From Stachybotrys elegans (Eukaryota; Ascomycota; Sordariomycetes; Hypocreales; Stachybotryaceae), in NCBI GenBank assembly GCA_020746835.1, contig JAGPNK010000007.1:1783501-1847500 (forward strand): a stretch of DNA of 64,000 bases. The letters run 5' to 3'. Shown in pieces: positions 11,743 through 20,759 of this stretch. The position numbers were made by a program, and so were the translations under genes. The notes beneath the pieces were generated by a model. That model was given only the letters and a program-made list of their open reading frames with translations. It had not been told where the DNA came from and searched no databases. How positions within the stretch are numbered: the first letter of the stretch is position 1; every line of letters begins with the position of its first letter.

Positions 11743-11839
11743 ATGCAGTCTCCTTTTCCCGAATCGTCGTCCCGAGCGGGTGACGGGCGCATCGTCGCAG
11801 CCCTGCTCCCTGCTGGCGGCAGCGGCCTCGAGGCCATGA
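11707..11839 (+). promoter_or_regulatory. Upstream start codons in the UreD leader
   Basis: Three ATGs precede or overlap the ureD start. ATG-CTT-TAA occupies 11707-11715 and ATG-CTT-TAG 11715-11723, two minimal upstream ORFs sharing one base. A third ATG at 11732 opens a 35-codon frame that overlaps the ureD start and stops at 11837-11839. Its context (G at -3, G at +4) looks stronger than that of the ureD ATG at 11743. They matter only if transcription starts upstream of them. Confidence 0.5.
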
Positions 11840-12732
11840 CCTATCAGTATCCCTTGAAGCTCATCTCGCCTTCTCCCGTGCCTGGCCAGCAGAGCGTCAT
11901 GGTTTTTATCCTGTCGTACGGCGGCGGCTTGGTTGGTGGTGACAAGGTCAATCTCTCCATCGAGGTTCGAGCCGGTGCCAGGCTGTGCCTCGTTACCCAG
12001 GGACATACCAAGATCTTCAAGTCCCCGTCTGCTGCCATTGTGACAAGCCAGACCATGGAAATCCGCATAGGCGAGAACGGCGCCCTCTGTCTGTTGCCGG
12101 ACCCGGTCCAGCCTTTTGCAAACAGCGTCTACACGCAGTCACAGGTCTTCCGCCTCGCCCAAGGAGCTTCCTTGTGTCTATTGGACTGGGTGACCCAGGG
12201 GCGATTGGCTCGCGGGGAGGACTGGAGCTTTATCGGATGGTCTGGTCGCAATGAGGTGTGGCAGAGCCTCGACAGCGAGGCGCAAAAGGAGAGGCTCCTA
12301 GTCAGGGACGTTGTCAAACTGTCGCAGGAGAATGCGGACTCGAGTGGGCAATCTCTTCACAAGACCATGCACAGTATGGCTGTCCTAGGTACCCTGATTC
12401 TACGGGGTCCGGCCATGGTGAGCCTTGGGGACTTCTTCCTCTCCGAGTTTGCAAAGCTGCCTCGTCTGGGAGCACGAGACTTCCGCTCCCTCGATGCTCA
12501 GAAGGACGAGGAGATGAATCAGTCTGAGCTAGAACGGTGGCGCTCGCGGAGGATCGGCATGGAAGCAGAGCATGGCGTTCTCTGGTCTGCAGCACGCACG
12601 CGAGGCTGCGTCATCGTCAAGTTTGGCGCCAGGACCGTGGAAGCTGGGCGAGAATGGATCGGTTCCGTGTTGATACAAGAAGGAACCGTAGGTGGTTGTT
12701 TTGGAGAGCAGGCCTTGATGTGTGTGAAGTAA
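11743..12732 (+). CDS. ureD: Urease accessory protein UreD
   Basis: Single-exon gene of 329 aa. UreD forms a complex with UreF and UreG on apo-urease and helps insert the two active-site nickel ions; it acts in the cytosol and is needed for growth on urea. The hallmark run GGGLVGGDKVNLSIEVRAG lies near residues 60-78, followed by the beta-rich repeats of the family (ARLCLVTQGHTKIFKS, IGENGALCLLPDPVQPFANS, WVTQGRLARGEDWSF). The C-terminal part ends in TVGGCFGEQALMCVK. Length matches fungal UreD. It is divergent from Scc3 and convergent with the kinase-like gene; there is no urease cluster here, which is usual in fungi. Upstream ATGs and two GATA sites suggest regulation but are not proof. Confidence 0.95.
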   Translation: MQSPFPESSSRAGDGRIVAALLPAGGSGLEAMTYQYPLKLISPSPVPGQQSVMVFILSYGGGLVGGDKVNLSIEVRAGARLCLVTQGHTKIFKSPSAAIVTSQTMEIRIGENGALCLLPDPVQPFANSVYTQSQVFRLAQGASLCLLDWVTQGRLARGEDWSFIGWSGRNEVWQSLDSEAQKERLLVRDVVKLSQENADSSGQSLHKTMHSMAVLGTLILRGPAMVSLGDFFLSEFAKLPRLGARDFRSLDAQKDEEMNQSELERWRSRRIGMEAEHGVLWSAARTRGCVIVKFGARTVEAGREWIGSVLIQEGTVGGCFGEQALMCVK

Positions 12733-13021
12733 TGAGCATGATATATGCCAGTCGGGACTATGAGATGGCTCCGCGTCAGTGAGGTTGGCCACGCAGTAGC
12801 TTGGATCTTGTTTCAGCCCATTGTGTGTTTCCTAGGGCTGTATCGGCTGTATCACAGTCACGCCTCGTATACATGCATACGTATTTGCTTCTCCAGGCAC
12901 ACATGACCATACTTGAAAGAAAATATAGGGGCCTGTCAACTTCTTCATCAACGAACATGGGCCTCTCGTTTGCCTTCAAGCAACCAAAGAAGAGTACTCT
13001 TGAATATATATTAAACATGTA

Positions 13022-14461
13022 TTACTTAACTGTCTCTTCATTTCCCAGTATAGTTTTAATTACAGTGAGTCGGCTCTTTGCAACCTCCCAGTCATCACTC
13101 AGGTCAGCAATGCCTTGGATAAACTTAGACTTTAGCTTGTCTCTCGGTGAATTTGGAAACCAGTCAGGCTGCCCTAACTCCAAGAGCCGATTGTTGAATT
13201 CCTGCCGTAACAACCGATTGTCCCATCGGTCGCGGCTAGCCACTTGTATCCGGTTATAGGACGTTGATGTTTCATCATAGGTCGAAGGAATGGGGGGCTC
13301 CTCGTCTTCAAGAACATCTGTGTCGTTGATAAACATTGGATAATCTCGACTATACCAGGTAGGCAAAGCAACTGTCTGTTCCCAGTCGATGATCCCGGTA
13401 ATGTCAAAGGATTCGCGGTCGACGAGGATATTGGCCGATCGCAGATCGCAGTGGTGCAGTGCATATCGCCTATGATGGTCTGAATTCTCAGTCTTGGAGA
13501 ATAATTGTGGCAGTATACGTAGATATGCTTGGCAGTTTTCCATCATGGAGTCGTAGTTGTCGAGGAAATCCTCATCGACTTCAATATCTTGATAAATCAT
13601 GTCGGCCGAGGTCTCTGATTCCTGGTATTTGGCGGGGGCTTGAGAGCGTGACTCGAGGAGGAACTTGGCAGATCGCAAAAATTCCTGCTCCATCTTGATA
13701 AGTGCCTTTAGCCAGTCGTGGCAACAACCATAGGGACCACGGATGCTCTTCAGATAGCGGCGGCGGCCAGTAAAGAATGCACCGTCAACAGCAGGGCCGA
13801 TGAAGAATCCAACTTGCTGGGATTCGTCCATCGTGACTCTGCGCGGTGAGACGTTGGAAGCCGGTCGACCAGGTTTACTATGTCCATGTGACTGCTGCTG
13901 CTGCTGCTGCTGCTGTAGAGTTGTGGAAAGGTAGATGGAACCAATCTGGGGGAATTTAGTTGCCGGATCCCACAGTTGAGACATGAATGTGGCCATTGAT
14001 TTCACAATGTCAACCTTCTTCTCCCAAGGTACCAGGCGCCATACCTCCCGAAGCTCGACACCTGGGATCTTTTCCACCAAGCACCATTCATAACCGAGCC
14101 TTTCGTCTACAGTGGAACTCCATGCAATCGGTCTTGCAACGGGCAGGGTAGTCTGGCACCGGAGGTACTCAAGTGTCGCCATCTCGCTCTCCATCTTGAG
14201 ACAAGGGTCAAGCGGGACAGCGATGCGTAGAAGGTAGGCGGTGGGCCACGAAGAATGGGTGGCCTCATATATCTTGTGGTGTGCTCCATCTGCGAGATAT
14301 CGGATCGAGATATCGAGGTGCTCGCTATTCTCCCCAGGAAGTTGGGATACAAACATGCCCTTGATTGCGGCCAGGTCAGGTTCCGATGGCCAGACTGGGT
14401 ATGAATCATAGCCCAAGGTCCATTGGACCCTATCTGCCGGCAGATACTTGGACCAAGACAT
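13022..14461 (-). CDS. APH-type phosphotransferase / protein-kinase-like fold
   Basis: Single-exon gene of 479 aa in the aminoglycoside phosphotransferase (choline/fructosamine kinase-like) superfamily, which is greatly expanded in filamentous fungi and whose substrates are mostly unknown. The catalytic loop is LHHCDLRSANILVD, with the catalytic Asp at 339 and Asn at 344. The metal-binding Asp is 359 in GIIDWEQ. The N-lobe shows the family's AYLLRIAVP strand and helix-C region LKMESEMATLEYLR, followed by EWCLVEKIPGVELREVW. An insert at residues 183-190 is eight glutamines coded by a pure CAG run (13892-13915), probably a disordered loop. The start is the first ATG of the frame. It follows the dioxygenase gene on the same strand. 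Activity is likely, the substrate cannot be told. Confidence 0.88.
   Translation of the reverse strand: MSWSKYLPADRVQWTLGYDSYPVWPSEPDLAAIKGMFVSQLPGENSEHLDISIRYLADGAHHKIYEATHSSWPTAYLLRIAVPLDPCLKMESEMATLEYLRCQTTLPVARPIAWSSTVDERLGYEWCLVEKIPGVELREVWRLVPWEKKVDIVKSMATFMSQLWDPATKFPQIGSIYLSTTLQQQQQQQQSHGHSKPGRPASNVSPRRVTMDESQQVGFFIGPAVDGAFFTGRRRYLKSIRGPYGCCHDWLKALIKMEQEFLRSAKFLLESRSQAPAKYQESETSADMIYQDIEVDEDFLDNYDSMMENCQAYLRILPQLFSKTENSDHHRRYALHHCDLRSANILVDRESFDITGIIDWEQTVALPTWYSRDYPMFINDTDVLEDEEPPIPSTYDETSTSYNRIQVASRDRWDNRLLRQEFNNRLLELGQPDWFPNSPRDKLKSKFIQGIADLSDDWEVAKSRLTVIKTILGNEETVK
13892..13915 (-). repeat. CAG trinucleotide run coding eight Gln
   Basis: Eight perfect CAG codons (CTG on the plus strand) inside the kinase-like gene. 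It is a coding microsatellite, so its length may vary among isolates. Confidence 0.9.
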
Positions 14462-14894
14462 GGCGCATGCCGGTCCTAGGGGTGGTTTGACGAGAGTACT
14501 GATGCTGTATTATGAGAGAGAAGGAGCTGCAAGCCCTGAGCTTATATTCCTAACAACGCATTGGACATGGCACAGTGGGGTACCCAAGTTACGATTGCTG
14601 AGGATTACACTGTCGGGTTCCGACTAGACCATCAAGGTGTAAGTAAACTGACGAGCCATGAGGCGGACACTCGGTCTTGGGATATCTTGATGGCTAATGT
14701 TTCTCTCTCCCTCCAAGTATGCATGTGCACGATGTATCCGCATGGCAAAGGTCCTGGTGATCAACGAGAAAACAGTGTTAGCAGTACGTCTTTGGGTATT
14801 TTGCGGGCTATGCGTGGAATGGGAAATCCATGAACCCAAGTATTCCCTCAAGCTTCAGCCAGAATGCTCTTTCATCATAAGACTACTCCACCGG
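14462..14894. other. Spacer between the dioxygenase stop and the kinase-like start
   Basis: These 433 bp lie between two minus-strand genes and must contain the kinase-like gene's promoter and the dioxygenase 3' UTR. I see no other gene or strong motif. Confidence 0.5.
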
Positions 14895-16262
14895 CTAGTC
14901 ATGACGCAGCATGGCAAACTTATCACGGAATTGCTCATACTGTTCCGTGGTGCCCAAGAAGAGCTCAGCGTCCGTACCCCGCTTGGCAAACTTCTTGCCC
15001 ATCTCGATAGCCACCGACGGCGGCTTCCTCCAGGCAAGTTCAGGGTCACGAAGCATAACGCTCATCATCTTGCGGGTCTTCCCACCGGCTACCTGCTGAG
15101 AATCGTCGGTAAAGCTGTCGCGGGCGTGGAGGACGGCCAGGTTGTTGACGAAGAGCATGTCGCCGGGGGCCTGGGACAGGGCCATGCAGTGCTTGCGGCA
15201 ACAGTTGAGAAGGCTGTCAATGGCGTTCTCTTGGGCGATGGTAAGCTTCGGGCTGTCGTGGAGGCGGGGGATGTAGGCAGAGCCTTTGAGAAAGGCTGCG
15301 GCAAAGTTGATCTGGACTCTGCCATCGACGATGCTGATGACGGGTCGGTTAATGACCTCGACGCCCTGTCTGCATCAAGAAATGAGCCATCAAACATATA
15401 TGTGTATCAGGAAGGAAACTTACTGTTTCTTCATCTCATATCTCCAGTCGCTGGCGAGAACCTTCAAGACTTCTGGTTCGTTTTGAGCCAGGTCGTTGTA
15501 CACGGTCCAGAAACTGGCCAAGTGCTGACGACCACCCGACTTGCTTAGACCAAGCGTGTAAAGGGACAAAATGTCTCCAGCATCAACGTCGGTGTGGAAG
15601 TCCTGCATAATGCCTGTCAGTGGTGTGCATATCGGTTTCGCCTTGTTTCCGACTTGCTTCAAAACATACCATGGCATTGTTGAGTTCGTTTGGAGGAAAC
15701 TTTGCCTGGTTCTCATCGCTCAGGCTGCCCTTGGCTCGATCATACAGCCAGACTTTTTCTCTCTTCAGTCAGTCCTCACGAGACGATGGCCTTATGCGTC
15801 TACTCACTCATGTCCGCCCTGTCTTTGCCGACGTACTGAGCAATTCCTCCATAGATGATGACATTCTGCTCCTCGGTGAATCGATTGGGGTCGAGGCCTC
15901 GGAGCACACCAAAGAATCGACCGTTGTGAACGGCTTGGCTGAGGTCCCGGAGCTTCGCCACCAACAGAGTAGACAGCGGGAAGCGTTCTTGGCTAATGAG
16001 GTGACGCTCGATACCCAGGCCTGGAACAACATAAGTTATTAGCGTAGTCCTTTGGCCTTTGGCCCATTGGAACGAGAGGGAAGGCTGTTGATGAGGAAGA
16101 GGTACCTTGGAAGTGCTTCAGAGCAGCCTCAATGGAGGCTAGGTCTGAGGTGGTCAGGCGAGTGACATAATCTTGGTCGGCGACTTGTCCAGACCAGACG
16201 GCAGGGCCACTCAGCTTATTGGGGAAGCCCGGCGGCATCTCTGAGCTGGTCTCAACCTTCAT
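14895..16262 (-). CDS. TauD/TfdA-type Fe(II)/2-oxoglutarate dioxygenase
   Basis: Five exons: 16262-16106, 16020-15808, 15758-15670, 15602-15424 and 15369-14895, giving 370 aa; phases agree at each of the four introns (49-85 nt). The family couples 2-oxoglutarate decarboxylation to hydroxylation of a small substrate such as taurine, alkyl sulfonates or phenoxyacetates; the substrate here is unknown. The iron-binding facial triad is visible: His156 and Asp158 in DFHTDVDAG, and His294 in NNLAVLHARDSF, with Arg296 nearby. The N-terminal part has the family's HNGRFFGVLRGLDPNRFT and NVIIYGGIAQYVGKDRADM. There is no targeting signal, so it is probably cytosolic. It is divergent from the GNAT gene. 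Co-location with a kinase-like protein, an acetyltransferase and a zinc-cluster regulator suggests an accessory metabolic role, by inference. Confidence 0.88.
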
Positions 16263-16790
16263 GCTGCGGGGGGGGTTGGATTCTGCTGGCGCAAATGAGA
16301 GTTGATGAGTGTGGGTGCAAGACTCTTGCCTCTCTAGATGGGAAGAAACAATCTCAGGCCGAGACGGAAGGTTGGCAGTCGTTTATTATATATATATATA
16401 TAAACGAGAGGCAATATCAGGGTTGGCTCAAAGCTAGTTTCGTTATCAAGGAGCCTTTTGTATCCGCCTCATTTTCTTAAAAATATATCTCCGGGCCTAT
16501 GCTACCTTGCAGGTCGAATAAGTCGAGCAGCTCCTATCGGTGGTGAATAGCCTGTGGATGGATCTGACCGGTGAGTGTGTGGATTAGTACCTTGCGGTAG
16601 GTGTTACATGTTACAAGCAACTCGCAAGTTCCGTGCCAGCGCATCGACCGGTGAGAAGGTGCATCTGTCCGGTCGGTTGCCGGTCACGCTTCCCCTCCCT
16701 GGCAGCTTCCTCACTTGGAAGAATACAGAGTCACGTCCGGTCATCAGTCGATTTCAGTCTTTGCATCTTCGCCTCCAAAGAACAAACGCC
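16263..16790. promoter_or_regulatory. Divergent promoter between the dioxygenase and GNAT genes, with a TA-rich TATA tract
   Basis: A TA dinucleotide tract at 16387-16402 can act as a TATA element on either strand. It lies about 125 bp upstream of the dioxygenase ATG, a sensible TATA distance if the leader is near 100 nt. The sequence GACCGGTGA occurs at 16566-16574 and again at 16646-16654 on the GNAT side. Confidence 0.5.
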
Positions 16791-17649
16791 ATGGGCTTCC
16801 CCGTTGCTCCGCCACTCGGCACCCTTCGCCTGGCGACTCTCGGCGACGTGCCCCGGATTGCAACCGTGGCGACGGCAGGCTTCTATTACTCGCCCGTCTT
16901 CGCTTGGGAGCGGCGCTTCCACCGCCAGTACCCCACAGATACCTTCCAGTCTTACAGCAAGATGTTTGCCGACATCATCGTCGATCCCCGCTACGTTGCG
17001 CTCGTCGTAGAAGACTCGTACGACCCTACCGAGGGCGACAAGTCTACAGCTACTATTGCGCCTGATAGAGTCATCCCTCCACTCCAGCAAGGCGATTCTG
17101 TGGTTGTCGGCGCAGCTACCTGGAAATTAGATCCAGGCTCGCGCCGTATTGGCCAGTTCGTGCCATCAACAAGCCCTGACGACGACCATGCACTACCACC
17201 TTTACCACCTTTTGATGGTGGTAAGGGTAGGGATAAAAGTCTACACCACGCAGACATGCTCGATGCAGAATGCGATGCTGCTGAAACCAGGTAAGCCATG
17301 CTGAACCAGGACCAACCATTGGTGAGACAATCTTGTACTAATGAGTATTGGGAGGTAAAGATATTTCGAGGGCAACCAGCTTGTCGACATGGTGGTCGTT
17401 CACCCTGCTTACTGGAGACGTGGACACGGCACGACTCTCGTGCGATGGGGCAAGTCTCTGGCTGATCTTGACGGCATGGATCAAGGCGTCGTTGCGGCTG
17501 ATATGGGCGAGAAACTGTACATGCCTCTGGGCTATCAGAAACTTGATGAGGTCAGGGTGGAGGATAACGCCGGGCCTGGCCCGCACGACGTAAGTGTCGG
17601 GATTCTCAAGTATTATGGCTCTTTGCCTGTGAGTCGCGGGGAGCTGTAA
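16791..17649 (+). CDS. GNAT-family N-acetyltransferase
   Basis: Two exons (16791-17290 and 17361-17649; 70-nt intron with a TACTAAT branch site) give 262 aa. GNAT enzymes move an acetyl group from acetyl-CoA to an amine; the substrate here is unknown. The N-terminus LGTLRLATLGDVPRIATVA is the usual first strand and helix, followed by AGFYYSPVFAWERRF, common in fungal members. The acetyl-CoA pyrophosphate loop is VVHPAYWRRGHGTTLVRWG (R-R-G-H-G) in exon 2, and KLYMPLGYQKLDEV is the C-terminal strand. The middle (about residues 130-165) is a Pro/Asp/Gly-rich insert. The ATG at 16791 has a strong context (ACGCCATGG). An open frame continues upstream without a conserved start. It is divergent from the dioxygenase. 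Confidence 0.87.
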
Positions 17650-17704
17650 TCGTACCGCCTTAGCAGCACCAGCCTCCCCCCCCAACTATGGGCTATCTTG
17701 ATCC

Positions 17705-17725
17705 CGCAAAATACAGCATTTTGCG
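17705..17725. repeat. Inverted repeat, 8-bp arms
   Basis: CGCAAAAT at 17705-17712 pairs perfectly with ATTTTGCG at 17718-17725 around a 5-nt loop, 56 bp after the GNAT stop. It could form a 3' UTR hairpin. Confidence 0.8.
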
Positions 17726-17763
17726 CCCCTTCTATGGCCTTCAATGTGGCATTTGCTGCAAGT

Positions 17764-17801
17764 AGGCAATTTTAGCTCAATTACAGGGGCTTCAATTGCC
17801 T
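17764..17801. repeat. Inverted repeat, 8-bp arms with 22-nt loop
   Basis: AGGCAATT at 17764-17771 is the reverse complement of AATTGCCT at 17794-17801. Confidence 0.75.
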
Positions 17802-17830
17802 TTAAAGCCCATACAGGGGGCTTTCTAGAG

Positions 17831-17844
17831 GGCCCTTCGGGGCC
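17831..17844. repeat. GGCCC-TTCG-GGGCC tetraloop hairpin
   Basis: A perfect 5-bp GC stem closed by C-G around TTCG. As RNA this is the very stable UUCG tetraloop type. Confidence 0.8.
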
Positions 17845-18067
17845 AAAAGAGCCGTGATTGGGGTGGGCGAATTCGTCGGTACGATGCTTCAGTGTCACAA
17901 AGCGGGCAAGGCACTGAGCTCAGAATGATTGAATAGAGGCTTAATCTAGTAGCTACAGGAAAATGTGGGGAAAGTTGGCGCCTGATTGTGCAGGCGACAA
18001 GCGTTATCGGGCACAGTTTGCAGCATTCAGATGATCCATTGTTGCTGCTACTAGTGCCCTGTAGGCC

Positions 18068-18084
18068 CCCCTAACTTATAGGGG
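18068..18084. repeat. CCCCTA/TAGGGG hairpin
   Basis: CCCCTA at 18068-18073 pairs with TAGGGG at 18079-18084 around ACTTA. Confidence 0.75.
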
Positions 18085-18521
18085 CTCTGGTGCTGCGGAC
18101 TAAGGCGGTGCGTGTACGGACCGGTGCACCTATGGGCTCCCTTGTAATTGCCGGTAGCTAAGCCATCCTAGGTCGAAAAGCTCCGTTCTTGCTCATACAT
18201 ATCGACCGGTGAAGAACCTGGACTTCCCACCGGGGAGAGGCTGTCTGATCCCGTAGGAGAATTTGCTCCCACTATTCTGACATTTATATAATACTAGAAT
18301 AGAGAGCCTCTATTCAAGCCTAGGATGTAAAATTCAACACTGCCACTAAAAATTCTCCTGTCCATGACGATTATAAAGGTAAAGAGAATAGACACTACTT
18401 ACCTCCAACAGAAGCAGCCGATTATCCTCGCGATGGTGAATACCATTCATCTTCTACCGTGTTGCCCTCAACTGTCTTCCATGCGGTCGATGAATCAACA
18501 ACCTCTCCTACGCTCGAGGAT

Positions 18522-20316
18522 ATGAGCTCGGCCACGATTAGCGACGAGAATATGGGATCTCTGACGCCAGTAAATACACTTCCCAGCATCAATATGTCGC
18601 CGCCACGGGCCTCCGCCGAAGCGGCATCCGGGAGCAACAAGCGAAAAAGAGGTAAATTCAGAGAGAATGAGCGGAAAAAAGTCAGTCGCGTGAGAGCTCG
18701 CGGTGCCTGTGCAAGATGCAGAGTCTACCATCTATCAGTGAGTTGCCCTGTGCCTAGTTATGGCTTTATCCCCGCCTCGCCGCTGACCACATTCGACACA
18801 AAAGTGCGATCTCAATTTTCCCTGTTCAAACTGCGTCCGAGTCGCAGAGAGCGCGACCGCTTTCACGCAGCCCTGTTATCATGACCCGCTAGATAATGTC
18901 ATCAGCTTCAGAATGGGTAAGGTTCACCTCATGAATTCCCATCTTAGCCTCATGGAGATTTATTATTATTTACTCACCTCTTATAGGAAACAGTAGGGCA
19001 AATCAGCCTCAATCACAGCTACCACTCCTCCGATGGGCTGCAGATGAGCAGACTACAAGAAGAATTTATGTCGAATTTCCCTTCTTGGGTATTCCTAGTA
19101 GTTGCAGGCCAAGGATGCCAGTTGACTGCAGGAAGTTTGTCCCGAGAGATAGTGATATCCTGGAAGATGTATGGGAAGGTAGTGATGGCGATAAACTCAC
19201 ACTCACCTTTCCCCCATTTGCTTGTGTATGAACTCCCCTCTCCGACCGTTCGTTGCATGCCAAGGTAGCTGGCTACCTTCTCGACTTACATATAACAGGA
19301 AGAACCTGAAGATCTCAGGGCTAGCCTTGAATCATACATTGAGAAATGTTCAGGATTGCTCGAGCACGACCTTGGGATGGAGACGGCGGATGTTATATCA
19401 GCAGCAACTTTTGCAGAGGCGCAACGGTATGCCCAAATCAATCATGTAAGCGCTATCAAATCCTTCCTTTCTAGTCAACTAATTTTCATCAAAGATTTTA
19501 AAGTTAGTAACAGCCAAGATAGGACTCTGCAGTTGCAAATGCCTTGAGAATCCGTATTATCGCCTATTTCAGCCGTGAAAGCATGGCCATCGTCGGCCAT
19601 GAGTCTCTCGGTATTCCTGTAGTTGATGACCAGCGATTCCCCATATACGGACAAGTCCCTGTGCCAAGTGTCTTGGACTTCCAGATCGACACGACCGCGA
19701 TTCATATCATGACCAAACTCATGGAAGGGGCCACGAAGAGACTCAAGCGGGTTGTTTTCGGCCGCAAGAATAAGCAGGGATGGTACGAGGTCTACCTGAC
19801 GTGCTTTGTTCTTCTCGAAAGTTTGGAGAAAGTTTATTCTCTTCAAGCCTACTACAGTGGCATTAATGAGCACATGGTAAGCTCCCGCTCCGCCTTCTTC
19901 GAGCAACTGTACCGTGATTAATGCGCAGAGTCGTTACAGGGTGGGAATACCTTTGCTAACATTAGTTACACTTCGAGAACCATGATGGACAGGTGGAGAT
20001 ACTCGGCGGATAACCTCCTCTACCACTATCGTTGTATTTTGAGAGCCATGGACCCGTTCAGCTTCGCGTGGGATGCATTAGGGTCGGTCGATGATGTTGC
20101 AAAAGCAAACCTAGACCCTGAGGCCGTGCTGTATATGCAGAAGATGTGCAAACATCTCAAAGAGGAACGTGAGTTTTTCAAGGTTTCACGTGAAGAGGTT
20201 GTTAATGGTTTCACTGACGATACTTCCTTATAGATCAATCCGTCTTACGAAACCGAGGGAATATTGGGCATCCATTCTCTTGGCGCTGTGAGCTCTTTCT
20301 ACCAGACAAGCAGTGA
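18522..20316 (+). CDS. Zn(II)2Cys6 fungal transcription regulator with a split, long-loop zinc cluster
   Basis: Seven exons fit in phase: 18522-18737, 18805-18916, 18987-19225, 19299-19445, 19523-19876, 19940-20168 and 20234-20316, giving 459 aa. The zinc cluster is Cys63-x2-Cys66-x6-Cys73-x5-Cys79-x2-Cys82-x13-Cys96. Intron 1 falls directly before Cys73. The last spacing of 13 is longer than the usual 6-9 but occurs in a family of fungal C6 proteins with QPCYHDPLDNV-like sequence after the cluster. A basic stretch (KRKRGKFRENERKK) precedes it. The C-terminal two-thirds is helical (SAVANALRIRIIAYFSRES, TSRTMMDRWRYSADNLLYHY) and ends in RNRGNIGHPFSWRCELFLPD. The start is the first in-frame ATG; the frame is open upstream to about 18324, so an upstream exon is possible. 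It probably regulates nearby or accessory genes, by inference. Confidence 0.8.
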
Positions 20317-20759
20317 TTTGACACCGAGCAACTTCAAGGCCTGTTCAATGGTTGATATAGCTTTTCTTGACAAGATCATCCTGGTGATAAATCCTTTATC
20401 AAGGAAGCCATCTCATGCTGGGTGGGGAAGGTGTGTGAGCAGTGGGCGCTCAGGGAATTGATGGTCAGCGATTGCACCTGTTTGACTCTTGCAAGACTGT
20501 GATGGCGCATGTCCGTCTTGAACCCCAGTGATCCTGGTAATATTGTCTACAGCATGTCCTATGACGGTGATGGTGAGTGCCGGTAGTGGGGTGAAGGCGG
20601 TGAGTCTCTGGCGTGGCAGAATTGACCGGACCCCACCATGCTTCTTGACATCTCCAACTTGTAAAATTTCCCAAAAAGTTAGATTACTCACATTCGAAGC
20701 TTTGGCAGGACAGCAATCTCGACACCAATGATCACGCGCTAGGATCCCAGGACATCACA
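20317..20759. other. Spacer: Zn2Cys6 3' region and Rpc53 promoter
   Basis: These 443 bp contain no open frame I can support. The last 150 bp must hold the Rpc53 promoter; no TATA box is evident. Confidence 0.5.

Larger units (their letters stand above)
17650..18521. other. Structured, gene-free spacer between GNAT and Zn2Cys6 genes
   Basis: About 870 bp with no recognised coding sequence but four short hairpins. Two copies of TACAGGGG(G)CTT occur near 17782 and 17812. The composition is more AT-rich than the flanks. A frame without an ATG, open from about 18324, reads into the downstream regulator and may hold an unseen 5' part of that gene. The stretch could be a decayed mobile element or a structured RNA; I cannot tell which. 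Confidence 0.5.

Noticed and set aside
13022..20316. Classical secondary-metabolite gene cluster
   Set aside because: No polyketide synthase, peptide synthetase, terpene cyclase or transporter is present; only tailoring-type enzymes and a regulator are seen.
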